From Pseudeuparius sepicola (Eukaryota > Arthropoda > Insecta > Coleoptera > Anthribidae), in the NCBI GenBank assembly GCA_963920635.1, contig OY987307.1, forward strand, positions 12,663,735 to 12,727,734: 64,000 nucleotides of DNA, read 5' to 3'. Each line of letters opens with the position of its first letter. Position 1 is the stretch's first letter. The notes under the pieces are model-generated. The model was not told the origin of the DNA and did no database searches. It worked only from the letters and a program-made list of their open reading frames with translations. The position numbers and the translations under genes are program-made. Shown here piece after piece: positions 49,901 through 63,300 of this stretch.

Positions 49901-52900
49901 GATCTCCTTTTGGTAAAAGAAGACTAAAGTTGCCCCGAATCAAAAAACATGTCCAGTTGAAAGTCTTAGAGGTTTTCGTGTATCTACTGTGATTTTCTAA
50001 TTTTTCGACATTAAACTGTTATAAATTATCAAAAAACAATCAGTGTTTAAATTCTCAGACATTTCAAGTATCTATTGTGGTTTCGTAATTTTTTGATACT
50101 ATTTCAGTTTAAAGAAGTAAAACTTGTGAAAATTTGAACAAATTTGATTCCAGTGTTCAACTTTTTATAAAAGGAGACTAGTGAAACAGCTACAACAAAA
50201 TTTCATTATGAAACTTTTTTCTGGATGGAAAACTATTAGTTTCTAAATTTCTAATTTTTTCGATACTATTTTATCGTAAACGTAAGCTACCGTACAATAC
50301 TGCAAATATTTTGAACAATTTTGTTTCCGTCATTTAATTAGATCTCTTTTTGGTAATAGAAGACTTAAGTTGCCCCAAATCAAAAAACAAGACCTGTTGA
50401 CAATCTTATAGGTTTTCTTGTACATTTCGAGGACCTATTGTGTTTTAAAGTTTAAAGTAGTAAAAAGTGATTAACAAAAGTTCTTCAGAATAAAATCGTA
50501 AGCTCTGGAGCTCAACTTGTGAGATTAGAGAAATTTTGATTCCCGTGATCTCCTTTTCATAAAAGGAGACTAATGTTTTTTTTTTGTGACAGCTGCAACG
50601 AAAGTTTATTATGAAAGGTTTTTCTGGTTGGAAAAGTCCTAGTTTCTGAATTCCTAATTTCTTCGATACTACTTTACTAGTAAATGTACAAAACTGCAAA
50701 TTTTTTAACAATATTGATTCCGTGGTTTATTTAGACCTCCTTTTGGTAAAACCAGACTAAAGTTGCCCCGAATAAAAAAAACGTGCCCTGTTGACAGTCT
50801 TAGTGGCTCGCTTAGAGGTTTTAGTGTATCTACTGTGATTTAAACTAGTAAAATGTTATAATATCAAAAAACAATCACTGTTGAAATTCTCAGACATTTC
50901 GAATACCTAAAATGTTACTATTAATAGTTTTTCAGAATAAAATCGTATGCTCCAGAGCAAACTTTGTGAGATTTTGAACAATTTTGATTCCCGTGATCTC
51001 CTTTTCATAAAAGAAGACTTAAGAACTAATGTTCTTTTTTTGTGACAGCTACAACAAAATTTCATAAACCTTGTGAGATTTTGAACAATTTTGATTCCCG
51101 TGATCTCCTTTTCATAAAAGAAGACTAAAGAACTAATGTTCCTTTTTTGCGATAGCTACAACAAAATTTCATTATGAACGGTTTTTCTTAGTTTCTAAAT
51201 CTCTAATTTTTTCGATACTATTTTACAGAAAACGTAAGCTGCCGCTCAATACTGCAATGATTTTGAACAATTTTGTCTCCGTGATTTATTAGATCTCCTA
51301 TTGGTAAAAGAAGACTAAAGTTGCCCCGAATCAAAAAACATGTCCAGTTGAAAGTCTTAGAGGTTTTCGTGTATCTACTGTGATTTTCTAATTTTTCGAC
51401 ATTAAACTGTTATAAATTATCAAAAAACAATCAGTGTTTAAATTCTCAGACATTTCAAGTATCTATTGTGGTTTCGTAATTTTTTGATACTATTTCAGTT
51501 TAAAGAAGTAAAACTTGTGAAAATTTGAACAAATTTGATTCCAGTGTTCAACTTTTTATAAAAGGAGACTAGTGAAACAGCTACAACAAAATTTCATTAT
51601 GAAACTTTTTTCTGGATGGAAAACTATTAGTTTCTAAATTTCTAATTTTTTCGATACTATTGTATCGTAAACGTAAGCTACCGTACAATACTGCAAATAT
51701 TTTGAACAATTTTGTTTCCGTCATTTAATTAGATCTCTTTTTGGTAATAGAAGACTTAAGTTGCCCCAAATCAAAAAACAAGCCCTGTTGACAATCTTAT
51801 AGGTTTTCTTGTACATTTCGAGGACCTATTGTGTTTTAAAGTTTAAAGTAGTAAAAAGTGATTAACAAAAGTTCTTCAGAATAAAATCGTAAGCTCTGGA
51901 GCTCAACTTGTGAGATTACAGAAATTTTGATTCCCGTGATCTCCTTTTCATAAAAGGAGACTAATGTTTTTTTTTTGTGACAGCTGCAACGAAAGTTTAT
52001 TATGAAAGGTTTTTCTGGTTGGAAAAGTCCTAGTTTCTGAATTCCTAATTTCTTCGATACTACTTTACTAGTAAATGTACAAAACTGCAAATTTTTTAAC
52101 AATATTGATTCCGTGGTTTATTTAGACCTCGTTTTGGTAAAACCAGACTAAAGTTGCCCCGAATAAAAAAAACGTGCCCTGTTGACAGTCTTAGTGGCTC
52201 GCTTAGAGGTTTTCGTGTATCTACTGTGATTTAAACTAGTAAAATGTTATAATATCAAAAAACAATCACTGTTGAAATTCTCAGACATTTCGAATACCTA
52301 AAATGTTACTATTAATAGTTTTTCAGAATAAAATCGTATGCTCCAGAGCAAACTTTGTGAGATTTTGAACAATTTTGATTCCCGTGATCTCCTTTTCATA
52401 AAAGAAGACTAAAGAACTAATGTTCTTTTTTTGTGACAGCTACAAAAAAATTTCATAAACCTTGTGAGATTTTGAACAATTTTGATTCCCGTGATCTCCT
52501 TTTCATAAAAGAAGACTAAAGAACTAATGTTCCTTTTTTGCGATAGCTACAACAAAATTTCATTATGAACGGTTTTTCTTAGTTTCTAAATCTCTAATTT
52601 TTTCGATACTATTTTACAGAAAACGTAAGCTGCCGCTCAATACTGCAATGATTTTGAACAATTTTGTCTCCGTGATTTATTAGATCTCCTTTTGGTAAAA
52701 GAAGACTAAAGTTGCCCCGAATCAAAAAACATGTCCAGTTGAAAGTCTTAGAGGTTTTCGTGTATCTACTGTGATTTTCTAATTTTTCGACATTAAACTG
52801 TTATAAATTATCAAAAAACACTCAGTGTTTAAATTCTCAGACATTTCAAGTATCTATTGTGGTTTCGTAATTTTTTGATACTATTTCAGTTTAAAGAAGT

Positions 52901-55900
52901 AAAACTTGTGAAAATTTGAACAAATTTGATTCCCGTGTTCAACTTTTTATAAAAGGAGACTAGTGAAACAGCTACAACAAAATTTCATTATGAAACTTTT
53001 TTCTGGATGGAAAACTATTAGTTTCTAAATTTCTAATTTTTTCGATACTATTTTATCGTAAACGTAAGCTACCGTACAATACTGCAAATATTTTGAACAA
53101 TTTTGTTTCCGTCATTTATTTAGATCTCTTTTTGGTAATAGAAGACTTAAGTTGCCCCAAATCAAAAAACAAGCCCTGTTGACAATCTTATAGGTTTTCT
53201 TGTACATTTCGAGGACCTATTGTGTTTTAAAGTTTAAAGTAGTAAAAAGTGATTAACAAAAGTTCTTCAGAATAAAATCGTAAGCTCTGGAGCTCAACTT
53301 GTGAGATTAGAGAAATTTTGATTCCCGTGATCTCCTTTTCATAAAAGGAGACTAATGTTTTTTTTTGTGACAGCTGCAAAGAAAGTTTATTATGAAAGGT
53401 TTTTCTGGTTGGAAAAGTCCTAGTTTCTGAATTCCTAATTTCTTCGATACTACTTTACTAGTAAATGTACAAAACTGCAAATTTTTTAACAATATTGATT
53501 CCGTGGTTTACTTAGACCTCCTTTTGGTAAAACCAGACTAAAGTTGCCCCGAATAAAAAAAACGTGCCCTGTTGACAGTCTTAGTGACTCGCTTAGAGGG
53601 TTTCGTGTATCTACTGTGATTTAAACTAGTAAAATGTTATAATATCAAAAAACAATCACTGTTGAAATTCTCAGACATTTCGAATACCTAAAATGTTACT
53701 ATTAATAGTTTTTCAGAATAAAATCGTATGCTCCAGAGCAAACTTTGTGAGATTTTGAACAATTTTGATTCCCGTGATCTCCTTTTCATAAAAGAAGACT
53801 AAAGAACTAATGTTCTTTTTTTGCGATAGCTACAACAAAATTTCATTATGAACGGTTTTTCTTAGTTTCTAAATCTCTAATTTTTTCGATACTATTTTAC
53901 AGAAAACGTAAGCTGCCGCTCAATACTGCAATGATTTTGAACAATTTTGTCTCCGTGATTTATTAGATCTCCTTTTGGTAAAAGAAGACTAAAGTTGCCC
54001 CGAATCAAAAAACATGTCCAGTTGAAAGTCTTAGAGGTTTTCGTGTATCCACTGTGATTTTCTAATTTTTCGACATTAAACTGTTATAAATTATCAAAAA
54101 ACAATCAGTGTTTAAATTCTCAGACATTTCAAGTATCTATTGTGGTTTCGTAATTTTTTGATACTATTTCAGTTTAAAGAAGTAAAACTTGTGAAAATTT
54201 GAACAAATTTGATTCCAGTGTTCAACTTTTTATAAAAGGAGACTAGTGAAACAGCTACAACAAAATTTCATTATGAAACTTTTTTCTGGATGGAAAACTA
54301 TTAGTTTCTAAATTTCTAATTTTTTCGATACTATTTTATCGTAAACGTAAGCTACCGTACAATACTGCAAATATTTTGAACAATTTTGTTTCCGTCATTT
54401 AATTAGATCTCTTTTTGGTAATAGAAGACTTAAGTTGCCCCAAATCAAAAAACAAGACCTGTTGACAATCTTATAGGTTTTCTTGTACATTTCGAGGACC
54501 TATTGTGTTTTAAAGTTTAAAGTAGTAAAAAGTGATTAACAAAAGTTCTTCAGAATAAAATCGTAAGCTCTGGAGCTCAACTTGTGAGATTAGAGAAATT
54601 TTGATTCCCGTGATCTCCTTTTCATAAAAGGAGACTAATGTTTTTTTTTTGTGACAGCTGCAACGAAAGTTTATTATGAAAGGTTTTTCTGGTTGGAAAA
54701 GTCCTAGTTTCTGAATTCCTAATTTCTTCGATACTACTTTACTAGTAAATGTACAAAACTGCAAATTTTTTAACAATATTGATTCCGTGGTTTATTTAGA
54801 CCTCCTTTTGGTAAAACCAGACTAAAGTTGCCCCGAATAAAAAAAACGTGCCCTGTTGACAGTCTTAGTGGCTCGCTTAGAGGTTTTAGTGTATCTACTG
54901 TGATTTAAACTAGTAAAATGTTATAATATCAAAAAACAATCACTGTTGAAATTCTCAGACATTTCGAATACCTAAAATGTTACTATTAATAGTTTTTCAG
55001 AATAAAATCGTATGCTCCAGAGCAAACTTTGTGAGATTTTGAACAATTTTGATTCCCGTGATCTCCTTTTCATAAAAGAAGACTTAAGAACTAATGTTCT
55101 TTTTTTGTGACAGCTACAACAAAATTTCATAAACCTTGTGAGATTTTGAACAATTTTGATTCCCGTGATCTCCTTTTCATAAAAGAAGACTAAAGAACTA
55201 ATGTTCCTTTTTTGCGATAGCTACAACAAAATTTCATTATGAACGGTTTTTCTTAGTTTCTAAATCTCTAATTTTTTCGATACTATTTTACAGAAAACGT
55301 AAGCTGCCGCTCAATACTGCAATGATTTTGAACAATTTTGTCTCCGTGATTTATTAGATCTCCTTTTGGTAAAAAAAGACTAAAGTTGCCCCGAATCAAA
55401 AAACATGTCCAGTTGAAAGTCTTAGAGGTTTTCGTGTATCTACTGTGATTTTCTAATTTTTCGACATTAAACTGTTATAAATTATCAAAAAACAATCAGT
55501 GTTTAAATTTTCAGACATTTCAAGTATCTATTGTGGTTTCGTAATTTTTTGATACTATTTCAGTTTAAAGAAGTAAAACTTGTGAAAATTTGAACAAATT
55601 TGATTCCAGTGTTCAACTTTTTATAAAAGGAGACTAGTGAAACAGCTACAACAAAATTTCATTATGAAACTTTTTTCTGGATGGAAAACTATTAGTTTCT
55701 AAATTTCTAATTTTTTCGATACTATTTTATCGTAAACGTAAGCTACCGTACAATACTGCAAATATTTTGAACAATTTTGTTTCCGTCATTTAATTAGATC
55801 TCTTTTTGGTAATAGAAGACTTAAGTTGCCCCAAATCAAAAAACAAGCCCTGTTGACAATCTTATAGGTTTTCTTGTACATTTCGAGGACCTATTGTGTT

Positions 55901-57354
55901 TTAAAGTTTAAAGTAGTAAAAAGTGATTAACAAAAGTTCTTCAGAATAAAATCGTAAGCTCTGGAGCTCAACTTGTGAGATTAGAGAAATTTTGATTCCC
56001 GTGATCTCCTTTTCATAAAAGGAGACTAATGTTTTTTTTTTGTGACAGCTGCAACGAAAGTTTATTATGAAAGGTTTTTCTGGTTGGAAAAGTCCTAGTT
56101 TCTGAATTCCTAATTTCTTCGATACTACTTTACTAGTAAATGTACAAAACTGCAAATTTTTTAACAATATTGATTCCGTGGTTTATTTAGACCTCCTTTT
56201 GGTAAAACCAGACTAAAGTTGCCCCGAATAAAAAAAAACGTGCCCTGTTGACAGTCTTAGTGGCTCGCTTAGAGGTTTTCGTGTATCTACTGTGATTTAA
56301 ACTAGTAAAATGTTATAATATCAAAAAACAATCACTGTTGATTTCAGACATTTCGAATACCTAAAATGTTACTATTAATAGTTTTTCAGAATAAAATCGT
56401 ATGCTCCAGAGCAAACCTTGTGAGATTTTGAACAATTTTGATTCCCGTGATCTCTTTTTCATAAAAGAAGACTAAAGAACTAATGTTCTTTTTTTGTGAC
56501 AGCTACAACAAAATTTCATAAACCTTGTGAGATTTTGAACAATTTTGATTCCCGTGATCTCCTTTTCATAAAAGAAGACTAAAGAACTAATGTTCCTTTT
56601 TTGCGATAGCTACAACAAAATTTCATTATGAACGGTTTTTCTTAGTTTCTAAATCTCTAATTTTTTCGATACTATTTTACAGAAAACGTAAGCTGCCGCA
56701 CAATACTGCAATGATTTTGAACAATTTTGTCTCCGTGATTTATTAGATCTCCTTTTGGTAAAAGAAGACTAAAGTTGCCCCGAATCAAAAAACATGTTCA
56801 GTTGAAAGTCTTAGAGGTTTTCGTGTATCTACTGTGATTTTCTAATTTTTCGACATTAAACTGTTATAAATTATCAAAAAACAATCAGTGTTTAAATTCT
56901 CAGACATTTCAAGTATCTATTGTGGTTTCGTAATTTTTTGATACTATTTCAGTTTAAAGAAGTAAAACTTGTGAAAATTTGAACAAATTTGATTCCAGTG
57001 TTCAACTTTTTATAAAAGGAGACTAGTGAAACAGCTACAACAAAATTTCATTATGAAACTTTTTCTGGATGGAAAACTATTAGTTTCTAAATTTCTAATT
57101 TTTTCGATACTATTTTATCGTAAACGTAAGCTACCGTACAATACTGCAAATATTTTGAACAATTTTGTTTCCGTCATTTATTTAGATCTCTTTTTGGTAA
57201 TAGAAGACTTAAGTTGCCCCAAATCAAAAAACAAGCCCTGTTGACAATCTTATAGGTTTTCTTGTACATTTCGAGGACCTATTGTGTTTTAAACTTTAAA
57301 GTAGTAAAAAGTGATTAACAAAAGTTCTTCAGAATAAAATCGTAAGCTCTGGAG

Positions 57355-57366
57355 CTCAACTTTGTT
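57355..57366. other. Inversion junction between satellite arms
   Basis: Reverse-oriented sequence ends ...GGAGCTCAAC at 57360 and forward-oriented sequence starts TTTGTTCAAATTTTC. The normal continuation of the left side would be TTGTGAGATT; the normal prefix of the right side is GGAATCAAA. A two-base overlap (TT) could be microhomology. The two arms meet at different phases of the HOR, so the result is a phase-shifted head-to-head palindrome, not a perfect one. Confidence 0.85.
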
Positions 57367-60300
57367 CAAATTTTCACAAGTTTTACTTCTTTAAACTGAA
57401 ATAGTATCAAAAAATTACGAAACCACAATAGATACTTGAAATGTCTGAGAATTTAAACACTGATTGTTTTTTGATAATTTATAACAGTTTAATGTCGAAA
57501 AATTAGAAAATCACAGTAGATACACGAAAACCTCTAAGACTTTCAACTGGACATGTTTTTTGATTCGGGGCAACTTTAGTCTTCTTTTACCAAAAGGAGA
57601 TCTAATAAATCACGGAGACAAAATTGTTCAAAATCATTGCAGTATTGAGCGGCAGCTTACGTTTTCTGTAAAATAGTATCGAAAAAATTAGAGATTTAGA
57701 AACTAAGAAAAACCGTTCATAATGAAATTTTGTTGTAGCTATCGCAAAAAAAGAACATTAGTTCTTTAGTCTTCTTTTATGAAAAGGAGATCACGGGAAT
57801 CAAAATTGTTCAAAATCTCACAAAGTTTGCTCTGGAGCATACGATTTTATTCTGAAAAACTATTAATAGTAACATTTTAGGTATTCGAAATGTCTGAGAA
57901 TTTCAACAGTGATTGTTTTTTGATATTATAACATTTTACTAGTTTAAATCACAGTAGATACACGAAACCCTCTAAGCGAGCCACTAAGACTGTCAACAGG
58001 GCACGTTTTTTTTATTCGGGGCAACTTTAGTCTGGTTTTACCAAAAGGAGGTCTAAGTAAACCACGGAATCAATATTGATAAAAAATTTGCAGTTTGGTA
58101 CATTTACTAGTAAAGTAGTATCGAAGAAATTAGGAATTCAGAAACTAGGACTTTTCCAACCAGAAAAACCTTTCATAATAAACTTTCGTTGCAGCTGTCA
58201 CAAAAAAAAAACATTAGTCTCCTTTTATGAAAAGGAGATCACGGGAATCAAAATTTCTCTAATCTCACAAGTTGAGCTCCAGAGCTTACGATTTTATTCT
58301 GAAGAACTTTTGTTAATCACTTTTTACTACTTTAAACTTTAAAACACAATAGGTCCTCGAAATGTACAAGAAAACCTATAAGATTGTCAACAGGGCTTGT
58401 TTTTTGATTTGGGGCAACTTAAGTCTTCTATTACCAAAAAGAGATCTAAATAAATGACGGAAACAAAATTGTTCAAAATATTTGCTGTATTGTACGGTAG
58501 CTTACGTTTACGATAAAATAGTATCGAAAAAATTAGAAATTTAGAAACTAATAGTTTTCCATCCAGAAAAAAGTTTCATAATGAAATTTTGTTGTAGCTG
58601 TTTCACTAGTCTCCTTTTATAAAAAGTTGAACACGGGAATCAAATTTGTTCAAATTTTCACAAGTTTTACTTCTTACTGAAATAGTATCAAAAAATTACG
58701 AAACCACAATAGATACTTGAAATGTCTGAGAATTTAAACAGTGATTGTTTTTTGATAATTTATAACAGTTTAAGGTCGAAAAATTAGAAAATCACAGTAG
58801 ATACACGAAAACCTCTAAGACTTTCAACTGGACATGTTTTTTGATTCGGGGCAACTTTAGTCTTCTTTTACCAAAAGGAGATCTAATAAATCACGGAGAC
58901 AAAATTGTTCAAAATCATTGCAGTATTGAGCGGCAGCTTACGTTTTCTGTAAAATAGTATCGAAAAAATTAGAGATTTAGAAACTAAGAAAAACCGTTCA
59001 TAATGAAATTTTGTTGTAGCTATCGCAAAAAAGGAACATTAGTTCTTTAGTCTTCTTTTATGAAAAGGAGATCACGGGAATCAAAATTGTTCAAAATCTC
59101 ACAAGGTTTATGAAATTTTGTTGTAGCTGTCACAAAAAAAGAACATTAGTTCTTTAGTCTTCTTTTATGAAAAGGAGATCACGGGAATCAAAATTGTTCA
59201 AAATCTCACAAGGTTTGCTCTGGAGCATACGATTTTATTCTGAAAAACTATTAATAGTAACATTTTAGGTATTCGAAATGTCTGAAATCAACAGTGATTG
59301 TTTTTTGATATTATAACATTTTACTAGTTTAAATCACAGTAGATACACGAAACCCTCTAAGCGAGCCACTAAGACTGTCAACAGGGCACGTTTTTTTTAT
59401 TCGGGGCAACTTTAGTCTGGTTTTACCAAAAGGAGGTCTAAGTAAACCACGGAATCAATATTGATAAAAAATTTGCAGTTTGGTACATTTACTAGTAAAG
59501 TAGTATCGAAGAAATTAGGAATTCAGAAACTAGGACTTTTCCAACCAGAAAAACCTTTCATAATAAACTTTCGTTGCAGCTGTCACAAAAAAAAAACATT
59601 AGTCTCCTTTTATGAAAAGGAGATCACGGGAATCAAAATTTCTCTAATCTCACAAGTTGAGCTCCAGAGCTTACGATTTTATTCTGAAGAACTTTTGTTA
59701 ATCACTTTTTACTACTTTAAACTTTAAAACACAATAGGTCCTCGAAATGTACAAGAAAACCTATAAGATTGTCAACAGGGCTTGTTTTTTGATTTGGGGC
59801 AACTTAAGTCTTCTATTACCAAAAAGAGATCTAAATAAATGACGGAAACAAAATTGTTCAAAATATTTGCTGTATTGTACGGTAGCTTACGTTTACGATA
59901 AAATAGTATCGAAAAAATTAGAAATTTAGAAACTAATAGTTTTCCATCCAGAAAAAAGTTTCATAATGAAATTTTGTTGTAGCTGTTTCACTAGTCTCCT
60001 TTTATAAAAAGTTGAACACGGGAATCAAATTTGTTCAAATTTTCACAAGTTTTACTTCTTACTGAAATAGTATCAAAAAATTACGAAACCACAATAGATA
60101 CTTGAAATGTCTGAGAATTTAAACAGTGATTGTTTTTTGATAATTTATAACAGTTTAAGGTCGAAAAATTAGAAAATCACAGTAGATACACGAAAACCTC
60201 TAAGACTTTCAACTGGACATGTTTTTTGATTCGGGGCAACTTTAGTCTTCTTTTACCAAAAGGAGATCTAATAAATCACGGAGACAAAATTGTTCAAAAT

Positions 60301-63300
60301 CATTGCAGTATTGAGCGGCAGCTTACGTTTTCTGTAAAATAGTATCGAAAAAATTAGAGATTTAGAAACTAAGAAAAACCGTTCATAATGAAATTTTGTT
60401 GTAGCTATCGCAAAAAAGGAACATTAGTTCTTTAGTCTTCTTTTATGAAAAGGAGATCACGGGAATCAAAATTGTTCAAAATCTCACAAGGTTTATGAAA
60501 TTTTGTTGTAGCTGTCACAAAAAAAGAACATTAGTTCTTTAGTCTTCTTTTATGAAAAGGAGATCACGGGAATCAAAATTGTTCAAAATCTCACAAGGTT
60601 TGCTCTGGAGCATACGATTTTATTCTGAAAAACTATTAATAGTAACATTTTAGGTATTCGAAATGTCTGAAATCAACAGTGATTGTTTTTTGATATTATA
60701 ACATTTTACTAGTTTAAATCACAGTAGATACACGAAAACCTCTAAGCGAGCCACTAAGACTGTCAACAGGGCACGTTTTTTTTATTCGGGGCAACTTTAG
60801 TCTGGTTTTACCAAAAGGAGGTCTAAATAAACCACGGAATCAATATTGTTAAAAAATTTGCAGTTTTGTACATTTACTAGTAAAGTAGTATCGAAGAAAT
60901 TAGGAATTCAGAAACTAGGACTTTTCCAACCAGAAAAACCTTTCATAATAAACTTTCGTTGCAGCTGTCACAAAAAAAAACATTAGTCTCCTTTTATGAA
61001 AAGGAGATCACGGGAATCAAAATTTCTCTAATCTCACAAGTTGAGCTCCAGAGCTTACGATTTTATTCTGAAGAACTTTTGTTAATCACTTTTTACTACT
61101 TTAAACTTTAAAACACAATAGGTCCTCGAAATGTACAAGAAAACCTATAAGATTGTCAACAGGGCTTGTTTTTTGATTTGGGGCAACTTAAGTCTTCTAT
61201 TACCAAAAAGAGATCTAATTAAATGACGGAAACAAAATTGTTCAAAATATTTGCAGTATTGTACGGTAGCTTACGTTTACGATAAAATAGTATCGAAAAA
61301 ATTAGAAATTTAGAAACTAATAGTTTTCCATCCAGAAAAAAGTTTCATAATGAAATTTTGTTGTAGCTGTTTCACTAGTCTCCTTTTATAAAAAGTTGAA
61401 CACTGGAATCAAATTTGTTCAAATTTTCACAAGTCTTACTTCTTTAAACTGAAATAGTATCAAAAAATTACGAAACCACAATAGATACTTGAAATGTCTG
61501 AGAATTTAAACACTGATTGTTTTTTGATAATTTATAACAGTTTAATGTCGAAAAATTAGAAAATCACAGTAGATACACGAAAACCTCTAAGACTTTCAAC
61601 TGGACATGTTTTTTGATTCGGGGCAACTTTAGTCTTCTTTTACCAAAAGGAGATCTAATAAATCACGGAGACAAAATTGTTCAAAATCATTGCAGTATTG
61701 AGCGGCAGCTTACGTTTTCTGTAAAATAGTATCGAAAATATTAGAGATTTAGAAACTAAGAAAAACCGTTCATAATGAAATTTTGTTGTAGCTATCGCAA
61801 AAAAGGAACATTAGTTCTTTAGTCTTCTTTTATGAAAAGGAGATCACGGGAATCAAAATTGTTCAAAATCTCACAAGGTTTATGAAATTTTGTTGTAGCT
61901 GTCACAAAAAAAGAACATTAGTTCTTTAGTCTTCTTTTATGAAAAGGAGATCACGGGAATCAAAATTGTTCAAAATCTCACAAAGTTTGCTCTGGAGCAT
62001 ACGATTTTATTCTGAAAAACTATTAATAGTAACATTTTAGGTATTCGAAATGTCTGAGAATTTCAACAGTGATTGTTTTTTGATATTATAACATTTTACT
62101 AGTTTAAATCACAGTAGATACACTAAAACCTCTAAGCGAGCCACTAAGACTGTCAACAGGGCACGTTTTTTTTATTCGGGGCAACTTTAGTCTGGTTTTA
62201 CCAAAAGGAGGTCTAAATAAACCACGGAATCAATATTGTTAAAAAATTTGCAGTTTTGTACATTTACTAGTAAAGTAGTATCGAAGAAATTAGGAATTCA
62301 GAAACTAGGACTTTTCCAACCAGAAAAACCTTTCATAATAAACTTTCGTTGCAGCTGTCACAAAAAAAACATTAGTCTCCTTTTATGAAAAGGAGATCAC
62401 GGGAATCAAAATTTTTCTAATCTCACAAGTTTAGCTCCAGAGCTTACGATTTTATTTTGAAGAACTTTTGTTAATCACTTTTTACTACTTTAAACTGAAA
62501 TAGTATTGAGAAATTACAAAACCACAATAGGTCCTCGTAATGTCTGAGATTTTCAACAGTGATTGATTTTTGATAATTTATAACATTCTACTAGTTTAAA
62601 TGTCGAAAAATTACAAAATCACAGTAGATACACTAAAACCTCTAAGATTGTCAACAGGCTTGTTTTTTGATTTGGGGCAACTTAAGTCTTTATTACCAAA
62701 AAGAGATCTAAATAAATGACGGAAACAAAATTGTTCAAAATATTGACAGTATTGTCCGGTAATTAACGTTTCGATACTGAACAACTTGCCTTACTACATG
62801 GTTCAACTAAACTACAGTAAAATAGTATTGAAAAAATTAGAAATTCAGAAACTAATAGTTTTCCATCTAGAAAAAAGTTTCATAATGAAATTTTGTTGTA
62901 GCTGTTTCACTAGTCTTCTTTTATAAAAAGTTGAACACGGGAATCAAATTTGTTCAAATTTTCACAAGTTTTGCTACATTAAACTGAAATAGTATCAAAA
63001 AATTACGAAACCCCATAGATACTTGATATGTCTGAGAATTTAAACAGTGATTGTTTTTTGATAATTTATAACAGTTTAAGGTCGAAAAATTAGAAAATCA
63101 CAGTAGATACACGAAAACCTCTAAGACTGACAACAGGGCACGTTTTTTTTTTTCGGGGCAACTTTAGTCTTTTACCAAAAGGAGGTCTAAATAAACCACG
63201 GAAACAATATTGTTCAAAATTTTTGCAGTTTTGTACATTTGCAGTAAAATAGTATCGAAAAAATTAGAAATTCAGAAACTAGGACTTTTCCAACCAAAAA

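Larger units (their letters stand above)
22843..57360 (-). repeat. Homogenised higher-order satellite array (reverse orientation)
   Basis: 34.5 kb of HOR units in the opposite orientation to the flanking arms. A unit landmark (end of the AAACTTTAAA motif) recurs at 25300, 26584, 27975, 29366, 30650, 31934, 33218, 34502, 35893, 37177, 38461, 39852, 41243, 42527, 43811, 45095, 46379, 47770, 49161, 50445, 51836, about 53227, 54510 and 55901. Intervals are exactly 1284 (S) or 1391 (L) bp, apart from a single-base loss in a T-run near 53360. Within a unit three subunits are spaced about 455, 425 and 404 bp. Copies differ by only a few substitutions. The first 300 bp next to the virus-like fragment (22843-23100) are atypical, with a deleted and scrambled segment, as expected at an array edge. 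No gene is supported. Confidence 0.95.

Noticed and set aside
25300..56167. An 88-codon ORF repeated in nearly every HOR (also 2695-2961, 58076-58342 and 59461-59727)
   Set aside because: It follows from near-identity of the units. The few differences between copies change the amino acid (R/L, L/V, V/A), one unit near 53.2 kb is frameshifted by a T-run change, and older arm copies are often broken. No domain or signal peptide is seen, so there is no sign of purifying selection.
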